Part shown: piece by piece, positions 18,990-27,635 of the stretch
How positions within the stretch are numbered: position 1 is the first letter of the stretch
How the letters are laid out: each line of letters begins with the position of its first letter
NCBI GenBank assembly: GCA_900758845.1
Contig: CAAESW010000017.1
Span: forward strand, 1 to 36,436
Direction of reading: 5' to 3'
Length of the DNA stretch: 36,436 bases
DNA from: an uncultured Collinsella sp.
GTDB taxonomy: Bacteria > Actinomycetota > Coriobacteriia > Coriobacteriales > Coriobacteriaceae
Program-made: the position numbers and the translations under genes
The notes under the pieces: model-generated
The model's input: the letters and a program-made list of their open reading frames with translations, nothing else
Database searches by the model: none
Told to the model about the DNA's origin: nothing

Positions 18990-19077
18990 CAAAAGCAGCT
19001 AATTTGGGTGCCCGTTTACGAAATCATTTATGCCGCTTAACCTGTGGCATATTGCATTGTTCCTCCTACGAAGCATA

Positions 19078-19127
19078 CGCTCAACTTAACTTGCCAATCG
19101 GACCCGTGCCATTTGGTCCGTTGAGCG
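19078..19127 (+). promoter_or_regulatory. Leader stem-loop just before the surface-protein RBS
   Basis: CGCTCAAC (19078-19085) pairs with GTTGAGCG (19120-19127), and GGACC (19100-19104) pairs with GGTCC (19115-19119). The 3' arm is continuous and ends 4 nt before GGGAGG at 19132. The structure is close enough to affect ribosome access. No known riboswitch class is recognised. Confidence 0.45.
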
Positions 19128-19141
19128 TGTCGGGAGGAAAC

Positions 19142-22100
19142 ATGAACAGAAGGCATGTCAACGCGGCAATTACCGCGGGTCTGGCTCTGACGATGACGGT
19201 CGGCTCGGTGCCGCCGCAGGCGTTCGCCGAGATGATGCAGGGTGATACCACCCAAGTCGTTGCCGAGCAAAGCGATGCGACGGGTGCGGCTGCCGCGTCT
19301 GCGGACACCGGCCAGGCAACCTCGGAAGACCAGGCGGTCGACAAGATCACCTCGCTTGCGGACCTGACCGACCTGCATGTTGCCGAGGGCTCCGACGCCA
19401 CGCTACCTCAAACCGTGGCGGCAACCTACGAGAGCGGTACCACCAAGCAGGAAAATGTCACCTGGAAGTTAAACGGTGCTGATGCTCCGGCAACTCTGGC
19501 GCAGCTGCCTGTCGGCTCGTATGAGTTTGAGGGTACCGTCGATGGTGCCACGCAGACGGTCAAGCAACGCGTGGTTGTCGAAGCTGCCGCGGCGGATCCG
19601 GCGGCAGTTGACGCAGCCAACGTCGTTGCACCGACCAGCGAAAACGGCCATAAAGTCGTTTCGGTCGAATCTAATCCCATCATTGAAAAGTATGTCGGCT
19701 TCGATAACGGCGACTATGTGCCATCCCCTGAAGTGAAGGTAAAATGGTCTGACGGCACCGAGGGCTCTGCTTTTGTGCAGTGGGATGAAAAGTCGATAGA
19801 GACGTTTGCCTCAGCAACCGAAGAGTCCGAAATCGCCATCACAGGCCAGATTCGCGGTGGATACGCTAACGGTCAATGGTTCTCGCTCGCTGAGCCGTTC
19901 GATGTGGCCGGTGTTCTCAAAGTCTACGCTCCCCGCACAACGGGTGGCACTCAGTGGTCCACATGGACCGCAGCGGGATTTGCGCCCACGCTGACTTCGA
20001 GCGTGTCCGTTTACTACTCCAATGGTGAGTCCCGGTCGTGCCCGGTTGTGTGGAATGAAATTTCCGAGGACCAGTACCAGAATGCGGGCACGTTTATTGT
20101 TGAGGGCCATATAAAGGACTGCCCCTCCATGCTCGTGTACTGCACCGTGTATGTTCGTGCGGTCAAGAGCGTCCAGACCGAGTTGACGTGTACGACCCTA
20201 ACCGGTGAGGTCCCGTCTCTGCCGTATTCTGCTTCGGTTGTCTTTGATAACGGTGCTACCGAGCAGGTCCCGGTATCTTGGGATCCTGTTGACGCGTCGC
20301 TTTACTCTAAAGTGGGAACGTTTACGGTTAAAGGCAAACTCAATGGTTTTGATAACCGTGAGGTTACTTGTACTGTCACTGTCAAGGACCCCAAGGACGT
20401 GCTCGATCTTAATTCGCTGAGGTTCGAGCGCGTGGTCGGAGACAACACTCCTCTAAGCACGTATGTCTATTTCCCCGTCACTCAGTCGAATAACACCATA
20501 TACTCTCACGGCTATCAGGTTACTTGGGACAACGCCGATGTGTCTCAATTTCAAAAGGCCGGCACCTATACGGTCACGGGCACGCTCGCGTCGTATGATG
20601 CGTCACCTGTTAACGGCCTTAAGGTGACTGCTCAGGTCGAGGTCAGGGAAGTTGCCTCTATCGATCCTCTTGCCCCCGTCAACACCCCCGTCGGCGTACG
20701 CCCTACAACGGGCAGCGGTCTTCCCGGCGGCGTTTTAGTTACATTTACCGACGGTACAAAGAAGCAGTGCAACATTGCGTGGGATCCCATTTTGGACACA
20801 CAGGTGGCAAACGAGGGGTCATTTAAGCTTTCCGGCTCGCTGACATATTGGACCAATACCTCATCTTCGTCGACTAGTCAGGTGGAGCTGGGTGACAGCA
20901 ATCGAGTTACGGCGACCATCTCCGTCCGCGCCCTGCAGATGCCTTCCTCGACATCGACAAGCACGCTTATTGGATGCCAGCCCAATATGCCCGATTCAAT
21001 CGAGGCCACGATGTGGAATGGTTCGCGAGGCAGTTTCCCCGTTCAGTGGTCGACGATTAGCCAGGACGCCCTAAAGAACCTTGGCCAGATTACGGTCAAC
21101 GGATACTTTACCGGTTCCAGCATCCCGGTTACGGCGACGGTCAATATCTGTGATCTCGAAGATAACAACATCGGCAAGATTCCCTATATTCCCGGCGCCG
21201 GACTTCTGGCTCCGCGCTATCTGTCCGATCTGTATTTGTCTGACGGTAGCTCCTACTACCCCAGGTATTCCTCGGGACAGCCTTATAGCTGGGATGAGTT
21301 TCCTCAAGAGCTGCTGGACGGCAAGCCGGGCGAGTACGAAATTACCGGTACGGTCGCCGACTCGCTGGCAAAGATCCATGCGACTGCGGTGTGCGGCGAG
21401 GTCAAGGGTGTCAACAACTACAGCGATAACGGCGTCACGCTTGGACAGTCGTACGAGGACTGGCGCGTTATCTATCCCGGTGAGGAAGTCAATCTGGACT
21501 ACTTCTACGTGTCCGGCGCATTGCAGGACGGAACGACTTTTGACAGTCTCGGCGTCAACTGGGATACCTACGATAGGTGCCCCCAGAAGGACTGCACGAT
21601 TACCGGAACGGTCGCCGGAACGAAAATCCCCGTGAAGGTCCATGTCATCGTGACTAAAAACTGGGAGGCTCAGCCGCAAACCATTACGGTGCTCAAGGGC
21701 AGCGACGGCACCGCCATGCTTCCCAGCTATGTCGATCTTGTCAGTCCCGATGCGGTCGAGCATCCGGATTATTCGCACAAATACGCCGAGGCCAAGTGGA
21801 ACACGAAGGGCTTCGATTGGACCCAGGGCGGCGTAGTCCGCGGCACTGCAACAATTAGCATTAGCACGGGGAACGGCATGCAGACGGTCGACGTTCCGAT
21901 CACTGCCACCGTTAAGATCGCGAGTAAGGCGACCTCGGTGCAGGGCGGAACCACATGGACCGTCCCCGGCACCAAGCCGATGCTGCCGGAATACCTTGAG
22001 GTTCGATACGACAACGATGTGTCTTCTGAGCCCCAGCGCGAAAAGGTCACATGGGACCGCGTTGCCGAAGACGCGTATGCCAAGGACGGTTCGTTTAAGG

Positions 22101-25100
22101 TGAAGGGCAAACTCCAGGGTGGTGCCGAGGCAACGATCACTGTTGACGTCTGTTCCGTCACCTCCGTTGCCGTTCCTGAGCGCATTGCCACGGCCAATGG
22201 CGTCGTCCCTGAGCTACCGTGGAATGTCTCAGTTGCCACGAGTGATGGCAAAACGCACAATGCCCAGGTTCGGTGGGATTACATTCGCCCCTCGGTTTAC
22301 ACCGGAGAGCCGGGTCAGGTCACGACGCTGTCCGGCACGTTGCTTGCAAGCGGCCTTAACGGATACGTCGACGGCACCAACACGGGCCTCACTGTTCAGA
22401 CTAAGATCGTTATCCAAGGCGTTGAGAAGGCTATAGATAACGGCGAGACCGCAGTGACCACTAAGGCGGGCACTGCGCCTGCTATGCCGGCCAAGATGGC
22501 GGTCGAGTTGAGTGACGGCTCCGTTTCGACGGCGGCTATTGATTGGGATCCGATTGCGCCCGAGAAGTACGAGCAGCCCGGCACGTTCTATGCAACGGGT
22601 CATGTGGTCGGCTTCGATGCCGCTGCCGTCATGGCGCTTGTGGACGATGAGGGCCAGAAGGTCGGCGTGGATGAGAACGGTAACGTGACCGCCAAGGTGA
22701 CGGTTGCCGACAAGAAGGCGAAGAAGGTGGCGCTGCAGCCCGAGGCCGTCGTGGTCAACACCACGGTCGGATCGATGCTGGAGCTGCCCGATGCCGTGTC
22801 CGTATATTACTCGGATGGCTCAGCGCGGGATACTCGCGGCAGTTTAGGCGGCATCGAGATCGAAAAGTGGACCGACACCGATGGCCTCGACCTTTCCAAG
22901 CCGCTCGCCAAGAAGGGCACGTACAAACTCGTTGGCAAGCTCAAGGATGTCGACAACGTCAACGCCATCGTGTACGTCAACGTCTCCGAGGCGCCGCGAA
23001 CCATCACCAAGCTCGAGGCCAAGTCGTTTAGCGTCGCCAGTGGTACGTCCAAGCAGGAACTGTACGCCCAGATGCCCAAGCAGGTTGTGGCGACCTATTC
23101 CGATGGCTCGACCGATCTGCTCGACATTGACGTGTGGGATCTTTCTAACGTCACGGTCAAGCTGCTCAACGGAACCGGCACCGTGGAGATCACGGGCACG
23201 GTTAAGCTCAACGGCGCTAAGGTAACCTGCAATGTGACCGTGGTGGATCAGAAGGCCCAGACGCCCGACTACGTCGAGCCGATCGATGCTATTGAGATTG
23301 CGGACAATGCCAAGGTCAGCGACCTTATGGAAAAGCTGCCGTCCAAGGTGACGGTTGTCATGAAGGACGGCAAGACCAAGAACGAGACGCCCGTTGAGTG
23401 GACGCAGGTCGACAGCCTGGGCCGCGCCGGTAACGAGTTTGAGGTCACGGGCCTGACGGATAACGGCATGACCGTGAAGGTCAAGGTCAAGGTGAGTGCG
23501 CATATCGTGAGCCTTGACGCTGCCGATGACATTGAAGTCGAGCGCGACACTAAGGCATCGGAAGCTTTGGCTAAGCTACCTAAAAAGGTTACGGCTGTCT
23601 ATTCTGATGGCTCTGACGCCGAGGTCGACGTGAAGTGGGACACCAAGGGCCTCTCCGACAAGGACTTTGCCAAGGAGGGCAAGGTCACGGTTAAGGGCAC
23701 GGTTGCCGGCACGGATCAGAAGGCGGAGTGCACCATCAAGGTCGTCAAGCCACTGCGCGAGATTCCTGATCACCTGGCCGGCACGGTTGACGCTGTGACG
23801 CTCGACGACGGGGCGAAGCCCGATGCCGTTTTGGCCGCACTGCCCAAGACCGTGAAGGTTGCCATGAAGGACGGCTCCGAGGTCGATTCGAAGATTGACT
23901 GGACTGCTTCCAAGGAGGCCCTCACCATTAAGAACGACGGCACGAGTGTCGTCATTACGGGTAAAACCGCGGTTGGCAGCTTTGAGGTCAAGGCTACGGT
24001 CAACCTGGTGCCGGTCGTCGAGAGCATCGCTGGCGTCAAACTTTCGGTTGCCCGCAACACGGCTGCTGCTGACATCGTGCTGCCTGCCCAGGTGACCCTC
24101 AACATGTCCGACGACTCGACGAAGACCGCTGCCGTTACGTGGGATAAGACCCCGCTTACGGCAGATTCCTTGGGCAAGCTGGGTGATGTTGCGCTTGAGG
24201 GCACGGTCGAGGGCACTTCGGTCAAGGCTAAATGTACCGTCACGGTCGTGAAGAGCGATGCCGAGATTCCGGCCTCTGTTGAGCCTGTCGCGGGCGTTAG
24301 CGTTCCCGAGAATTCGTCCGCCGATGTCGTGCGTGATGCGCTCAAGGGCGTGAAGGCGACCGTTCGCATGAAGGACGGAAAGACGACGGCGGAGTCTGAG
24401 ATTACGTGGACCGAGGTCCCCGCCGCTGCCGCCACCTATGGCAAAACCGTTGTCGCCAAGGGCGTGACGGTGAACGGCAACCTGCCGGTCGAGGTCGTCG
24501 TTACCTCCACGACGACGATCAATAAGGTAGCCGAGACGCCGCAGATTACGGTCGAGCGCGACGTGAAGGCCGATGCGGTGACGAGCCATCTGCCTAAGAC
24601 CGTTAGCGTGACCTACACCGACGGCCACACGGATCTGGCTGCGGTTACGTGGAACACGAACGGGCTCGACAAGCAGCTTGCCGCTGTTGGCGAGTACACG
24701 ATCGAGGGGTCCGTTGAGGGCACGACGCTCAAGTCGGCCTGCAAGCTGGTCGTCGAGACGCCGGCAAGCGAGGTTCCCGTGAAGCCTGCGACGTTCGCTC
24801 CCGTTGAGGTGTTTGAGGCAAGCTCTGCCGCCGAAGTGCTGAAGGCGCTGCCCAAGAAGGTCGCCGTGACCATGAAAGACGGCAGCCAGAAGGACTACGA
24901 CATCGATTGGGAGAATGTTCCCGCATTGGAGTGGGGTGCCGATGACGTGACCGTGACCGGTAAGGTGCACGGTACGGAGTTGACGGTGCGTTGCGATGTG
25001 GTCGTTAAGCCGCGCCCTGCTGCTAAAGGTATGGTGATCGTTGACCAGAACGGTAAGCCAACGACCGCCGAGACCACGCTCAAGGTAGAGCGCGGCAAGG

Positions 25101-25582
25101 AGATCGACCTTGCCGCCGCAGCAGAAAACGCGGGCGACGGCGCAATGCTTCGCGGTTCTGTGACGTGGACCTCGTCCGATCCGACGATCGCGACGGTCGA
25201 GAACGGCAAGGTCAAGGCCCTCAAGAACGGCACCGTTGTCATTACGGCGACGTTGGACGTGAATGGCGGGGCTGTGGCGATCTCGCTGGCTGACGAAGAT
25301 GGCGTCGCGGAGGCGCCGGCAGCCCAGCAGTTCACCGCTTCGGTGACCGTTGAGGTTGTTGAGCCGGTCGTTGAGCAGAAGCCGGAGGTTGGCAAGGATA
25401 ACGGCGGCAAGTCCGATGCCAAGCCGGCTTCGGATGCGAAGAAGGATGGCAAGAAGGCTGCCTCGGGAAGCCTGGCCCAGACGGGTGACAACACGGCTGT
25501 GACCGTCGCCGCACTGGGCGGAACCGGCCTGCTGGCGCTGATTGCCGCAGCGATTGAAAAGCTGCGCCATCGCGCGGAGTAA
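19142..25582 (+). CDS. Giant sortase-anchored surface protein with about 22 Ig-like (Big_4) repeats
   Basis: A 2146-residue exported protein. ATG 19142 follows GGGAGG and gives a signal peptide (basic NRRH, hydrophobic core, AFA cleavage after residue 29). The body is a chain of roughly 22 domains of 75-100 residues with the Big_4 (PF07532-like) pattern LPxxVxVxYSDGS...VxWD...G.F.VxGTV. One BIG2-like domain follows (VTWTSSDPTIATVENG). Near the C-terminus is a Lys/Asp-rich linker, then LAQTG at 2111-2115, a hydrophobic stretch and a basic tail, a sortase sorting signal of the LAxTG kind. Domains 15-22 form four alternating A/B pairs. No enzymatic head was found, so an adhesin or stalk role is inference. 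Confidence 0.9.
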   Translation: MNRRHVNAAITAGLALTMTVGSVPPQAFAEMMQGDTTQVVAEQSDATGAAAASADTGQATSEDQAVDKITSLADLTDLHVAEGSDATLPQTVAATYESGTTKQENVTWKLNGADAPATLAQLPVGSYEFEGTVDGATQTVKQRVVVEAAAADPAAVDAANVVAPTSENGHKVVSVESNPIIEKYVGFDNGDYVPSPEVKVKWSDGTEGSAFVQWDEKSIETFASATEESEIAITGQIRGGYANGQWFSLAEPFDVAGVLKVYAPRTTGGTQWSTWTAAGFAPTLTSSVSVYYSNGESRSCPVVWNEISEDQYQNAGTFIVEGHIKDCPSMLVYCTVYVRAVKSVQTELTCTTLTGEVPSLPYSASVVFDNGATEQVPVSWDPVDASLYSKVGTFTVKGKLNGFDNREVTCTVTVKDPKDVLDLNSLRFERVVGDNTPLSTYVYFPVTQSNNTIYSHGYQVTWDNADVSQFQKAGTYTVTGTLASYDASPVNGLKVTAQVEVREVASIDPLAPVNTPVGVRPTTGSGLPGGVLVTFTDGTKKQCNIAWDPILDTQVANEGSFKLSGSLTYWTNTSSSSTSQVELGDSNRVTATISVRALQMPSSTSTSTLIGCQPNMPDSIEATMWNGSRGSFPVQWSTISQDALKNLGQITVNGYFTGSSIPVTATVNICDLEDNNIGKIPYIPGAGLLAPRYLSDLYLSDGSSYYPRYSSGQPYSWDEFPQELLDGKPGEYEITGTVADSLAKIHATAVCGEVKGVNNYSDNGVTLGQSYEDWRVIYPGEEVNLDYFYVSGALQDGTTFDSLGVNWDTYDRCPQKDCTITGTVAGTKIPVKVHVIVTKNWEAQPQTITVLKGSDGTAMLPSYVDLVSPDAVEHPDYSHKYAEAKWNTKGFDWTQGGVVRGTATISISTGNGMQTVDVPITATVKIASKATSVQGGTTWTVPGTKPMLPEYLEVRYDNDVSSEPQREKVTWDRVAEDAYAKDGSFKVKGKLQGGAEATITVDVCSVTSVAVPERIATANGVVPELPWNVSVATSDGKTHNAQVRWDYIRPSVYTGEPGQVTTLSGTLLASGLNGYVDGTNTGLTVQTKIVIQGVEKAIDNGETAVTTKAGTAPAMPAKMAVELSDGSVSTAAIDWDPIAPEKYEQPGTFYATGHVVGFDAAAVMALVDDEGQKVGVDENGNVTAKVTVADKKAKKVALQPEAVVVNTTVGSMLELPDAVSVYYSDGSARDTRGSLGGIEIEKWTDTDGLDLSKPLAKKGTYKLVGKLKDVDNVNAIVYVNVSEAPRTITKLEAKSFSVASGTSKQELYAQMPKQVVATYSDGSTDLLDIDVWDLSNVTVKLLNGTGTVEITGTVKLNGAKVTCNVTVVDQKAQTPDYVEPIDAIEIADNAKVSDLMEKLPSKVTVVMKDGKTKNETPVEWTQVDSLGRAGNEFEVTGLTDNGMTVKVKVKVSAHIVSLDAADDIEVERDTKASEALAKLPKKVTAVYSDGSDAEVDVKWDTKGLSDKDFAKEGKVTVKGTVAGTDQKAECTIKVVKPLREIPDHLAGTVDAVTLDDGAKPDAVLAALPKTVKVAMKDGSEVDSKIDWTASKEALTIKNDGTSVVITGKTAVGSFEVKATVNLVPVVESIAGVKLSVARNTAAADIVLPAQVTLNMSDDSTKTAAVTWDKTPLTADSLGKLGDVALEGTVEGTSVKAKCTVTVVKSDAEIPASVEPVAGVSVPENSSADVVRDALKGVKATVRMKDGKTTAESEITWTEVPAAAATYGKTVVAKGVTVNGNLPVEVVVTSTTTINKVAETPQITVERDVKADAVTSHLPKTVSVTYTDGHTDLAAVTWNTNGLDKQLAAVGEYTIEGSVEGTTLKSACKLVVETPASEVPVKPATFAPVEVFEASSAAEVLKALPKKVAVTMKDGSQKDYDIDWENVPALEWGADDVTVTGKVHGTELTVRCDVVVKPRPAAKGMVIVDQNGKPTTAETTLKVERGKEIDLAAAAENAGDGAMLRGSVTWTSSDPTIATVENGKVKALKNGTVVITATLDVNGGAVAISLADEDGVAEAPAAQQFTASVTVEVVEPVVEQKPEVGKDNGGKSDAKPASDAKKDGKKAASGSLAQTGDNTAVTVAALGGTGLLALIAAAIEKLRHRAE

Positions 25583-25620
25583 GGCTGCGAGCTTAGAGCT
25601 TTAGGACTCTAGGACACAAG

Positions 25621-25670
25621 AAGGCCTCCCGGTCCTCGTAAACCACGAGGGCCGGGAGGCCTTTCGTTTG
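25621..25670 (+). terminator. Surface-protein intrinsic terminator
   Basis: An 18-bp stem (25621-25638/25646-25663, one wobble) has the arm AAGGCCTCCCGGTCCTCG and a 7-nt loop, followed by TCGTTTG. It lies 38 nt after the stop. Confidence 0.88.
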
Positions 25671-25698
25671 GCTGCCCTGCGCCTTAGAGTGATTTGCT

Positions 25699-25860
25699 CG
25701 CCACGAAATGGGCCTATCTACTACGTTTTAGCGGATGCCCTCGACTACGCCGAGAATTGCGAAATTAAAACCGCAGGTAGATTGGTTGCCAATTTTCAAA
25801 AAAGACCCGCATGGTCGACCCATGCGGGTTATACGTAGTAGATAGCTCGTTTTCGTGGCG
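25699..25860. repeat. Long-range inverted repeat F enclosing a minus-strand terminator
   Basis: CGCCACGAAA (25699-25708) pairs with TTTCGTGGCG (25851-25860). CTATCTACTACGT (25714-25726) pairs with ACGTAGTAGATAG (25833-25845). The two helices are separated by a symmetric 5/5 internal loop. The 106 nt inside are AT-richer and include the hairpin at 25805-25829. The surrounding 25583-25905 gap has no gene; it holds terminators and palindromes only. Confidence 0.75.
25798..25829 (-). terminator. Intrinsic terminator for the M24 peptidase gene
   Basis: On the minus strand the 10-bp stem ACCCGCATGG/CCATGCGGGT (25805-25814/25820-25829) is followed by CTTTTTT. It lies about 77 nt past the minus-strand peptidase stop. 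Confidence 0.75.
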
Positions 25861-25870
25861 GCATTAATGT

Positions 25871-25903
25871 AATGCGGCAAAGGGGCTGTCCCTTTGCCGC
25901 ATT
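25871..25903. repeat. Palindrome abutting the M24 gene stop
   Basis: AATGCGGCAAAGG (25871-25883) is the exact reverse complement of CCTTTGCCGCATT (25891-25903), with loop GGCTGTC. It ends 2 nt from the peptidase stop and carries the CTGTCCC core seen at 4575 and 14300. Confidence 0.75.
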
Positions 25904-25905
25904 GC

Positions 25906-26994
25906 CTAGTCGAGGCGGACCGGATCGTGGGGGTAGGCGTTGAGGATCTCGACGTCGGACTCAGTGACCAGGGCCAGGTCTTCGATGCGGACGCCGGTGT
26001 GGCCGGGGAGGTAGATGCCCGGCTCGATAGAGAACGTCATGCCAGGCTCTATGACCTGCTCGTTGACGAGCGAGACGTCGCCCGGCTCGTGATCCTGCAG
26101 GCCGATCGAGTGTCCCAGGCGGTGCGTAAAGTACTGTCCATAGCCTGCATCCTCAATCACGTCGCGCGCGGCGCGGTCCAGGTCGCACATACGCATGCCC
26201 GGGGCGATAAGTGATTCGGCGGCCTCGTTGGCGCGGCGCACGATGTCGTAGATGCGTGCCGTCTCCTCTTCCGGCTCGCCCCAAAAGAACGTGCGCGTCA
26301 TGTCCGAGCAGTAGTTGCGGCGGCGCCCGCCAATGTCGAACAGCACCACGTCGCCGCGCTTGAGTACGGTGTCGTCAGGCTCGTGGTGCGGGTCGCCGGC
26401 GTTGGCGCCAAAGCTTACGATGGGCGGAAAGCTAAAGCCCTCGCAGCCGTGATTGCGGTACAGACCGAGCATCTGGTCGGCAATTTCGCGCTCCGTTACG
26501 CCCTCGTGGACGAGCTTGATGGCGTCGGACATCACGGCGTCGTTAGCGGCCGAGGACGCGCGCATTAGCTCCTGCTCGGCTTCGTCCTTGTGGGCGTGTG
26601 CGACGGTGACGGCAAAGTCGCCCAGGAAGAACTCGCTTGCGGCGTGACGATCCATAAGGGGCATCAAAAAGCCGGAGCGCATAACGGTGTCGATGCCGAG
26701 TGGTTTGGTCGGATCGACCTCGCGAGCGATGGCGTCGGCCACGACGTCGGTATCGGTGTGGTAGGCGACGCGGGCATTGTCATACTCGGGCAGCTGATGC
26801 AGGGCGTTGACCAGGATCACGGGCTCGCTACCGCGTGCGAGCAGCGCGCCGCAAAAACGCTCGAACATATCGGCATAAAAGCCGGTCAGGTAATAAATCG
26901 AACACGGGTCGTTTACGAGCAGCTGCGCGCCGGGGTGCTGAGCCTCGAGCGCATCGAGCACGCGCGCCACACGCTGGTCATCGACATGTGCCAT
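25906..26994 (-). CDS. M24 family Xaa-Pro aminopeptidase/dipeptidase
   Basis: A 362-residue pita-bread metallopeptidase that removes residues preceding proline. The N-terminal creatinase-like domain (LLVNDPCSIYYLTGF) is followed by the catalytic domain. All five dinuclear-metal ligands are visible: Asp in VLFDIGG, Asp in CSDMTRTF, His in HRLGHSIG, Glu in SIEPGIY and Glu in VRIEDLA. The start MAHVDDQR at 26994 follows AAAGGACG with normal spacing, and an in-frame ATG at 27033 lacks a site. It is convergent with the surface-protein gene. PepP versus PepQ type cannot be decided from the sequence. Confidence 0.92.
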   Translation of the reverse strand: MAHVDDQRVARVLDALEAQHPGAQLLVNDPCSIYYLTGFYADMFERFCGALLARGSEPVILVNALHQLPEYDNARVAYHTDTDVVADAIAREVDPTKPLGIDTVMRSGFLMPLMDRHAASEFFLGDFAVTVAHAHKDEAEQELMRASSAANDAVMSDAIKLVHEGVTEREIADQMLGLYRNHGCEGFSFPPIVSFGANAGDPHHEPDDTVLKRGDVVLFDIGGRRRNYCSDMTRTFFWGEPEEETARIYDIVRRANEAAESLIAPGMRMCDLDRAARDVIEDAGYGQYFTHRLGHSIGLQDHEPGDVSLVNEQVIEPGMTFSIEPGIYLPGHTGVRIEDLALVTESDVEILNAYPHDPVRLD

Positions 26995-27105
26995 ACATCG
27001 TCCTTTCGCTAGGTTGCCACCATGGTATCCCAAGCCCGGCAGCTAGGGACGTTCCTTTTATGCCGGCACCTTGGGACACTCCTTTGCATCCCGTGCGGCC
27101 CTCAT

Positions 27106-27173
27106 AAGTTGCGGTGAAATACGGACTGTTTAGCGGCTTGAAGCCATAAAACAGTCCGTATTTCACCGCAACT
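27106..27173. repeat. Palindromic repeat family A, copy 4
   Basis: The arm 27107-27131 pairs perfectly over 25 bp with 27149-27173. The arm begins AAGTTGCGGTGAAATACGG. The loop contains a small GGCTT-GA-AGCC hairpin. It lies between the M24 gene and the DUF1667 operon end. Confidence 0.9.
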
Positions 27174-27233
27174 GCGGAGGAGGACCGGGTAGGTGGCGGG
27201 GTAGCTAAAAGAGCCTCGTCCCTAATTGGCTAC

Positions 27234-27632
27234 TTAGGCAGGGTCGATGTCCATGCTGGCGATTAGGTTGATGTTGGTGTCTAGGAGGTTCTCTAGCACG
27301 ATGTCGCCCATGCGGATGGGGGCCTCGACGACCACGCCGCGGATGAGGGCCATGGCTTGGGCGTGGAGTTCTAGCGGGATGGCTTCGGCGGTGCGCACGG
27401 GGAGCAGGGCTTCGTCGCCGCCGGAGACGGCCACGGTCGTCGTGAGCACGCGCATGGGGCAGGTGAGTTCCTGATGTGCGAACTTATCACCGCGCGGGCA
27501 ACTGTTGCCGGTCACGGAGCGCACTTCTGCCACGGCGCCGTCTGCGTCACGCTCTACCTCTACGGTCAGAAGGCACTCGGATGGGCAAGTGGTGCAGTTG
27601 AACTGCAGCGTTTCGGTCGCATTCGTGCTCAT
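27234..27632 (-). CDS. DUF1667 protein, third gene of a flavoprotein operon
   Basis: A 132-residue protein matching the DUF1667 pattern. Cysteines sit in CTTCPSECLLTVEV near the start, then NSCPRGDKFAHQE and a TCPMRVLTTTV segment, consistent with a small Fe-S or zinc site. The family is nearly always encoded after two flavoproteins in anaerobes, as here. It begins 3 nt after the preceding stop, with GAGGAGG 8 nt upstream inside that gene's end. A role as the electron-transfer or membrane-linking partner (GlpC-like) is inferred from gene order. Confidence 0.88.
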   Translation of the reverse strand: MSTNATETLQFNCTTCPSECLLTVEVERDADGAVAEVRSVTGNSCPRGDKFAHQELTCPMRVLTTTVAVSGGDEALLPVRTAEAIPLELHAQAMALIRGVVVEAPIRMGDIVLENLLDTNINLIASMDIDPA

Positions 27633-27635
27633 GAG

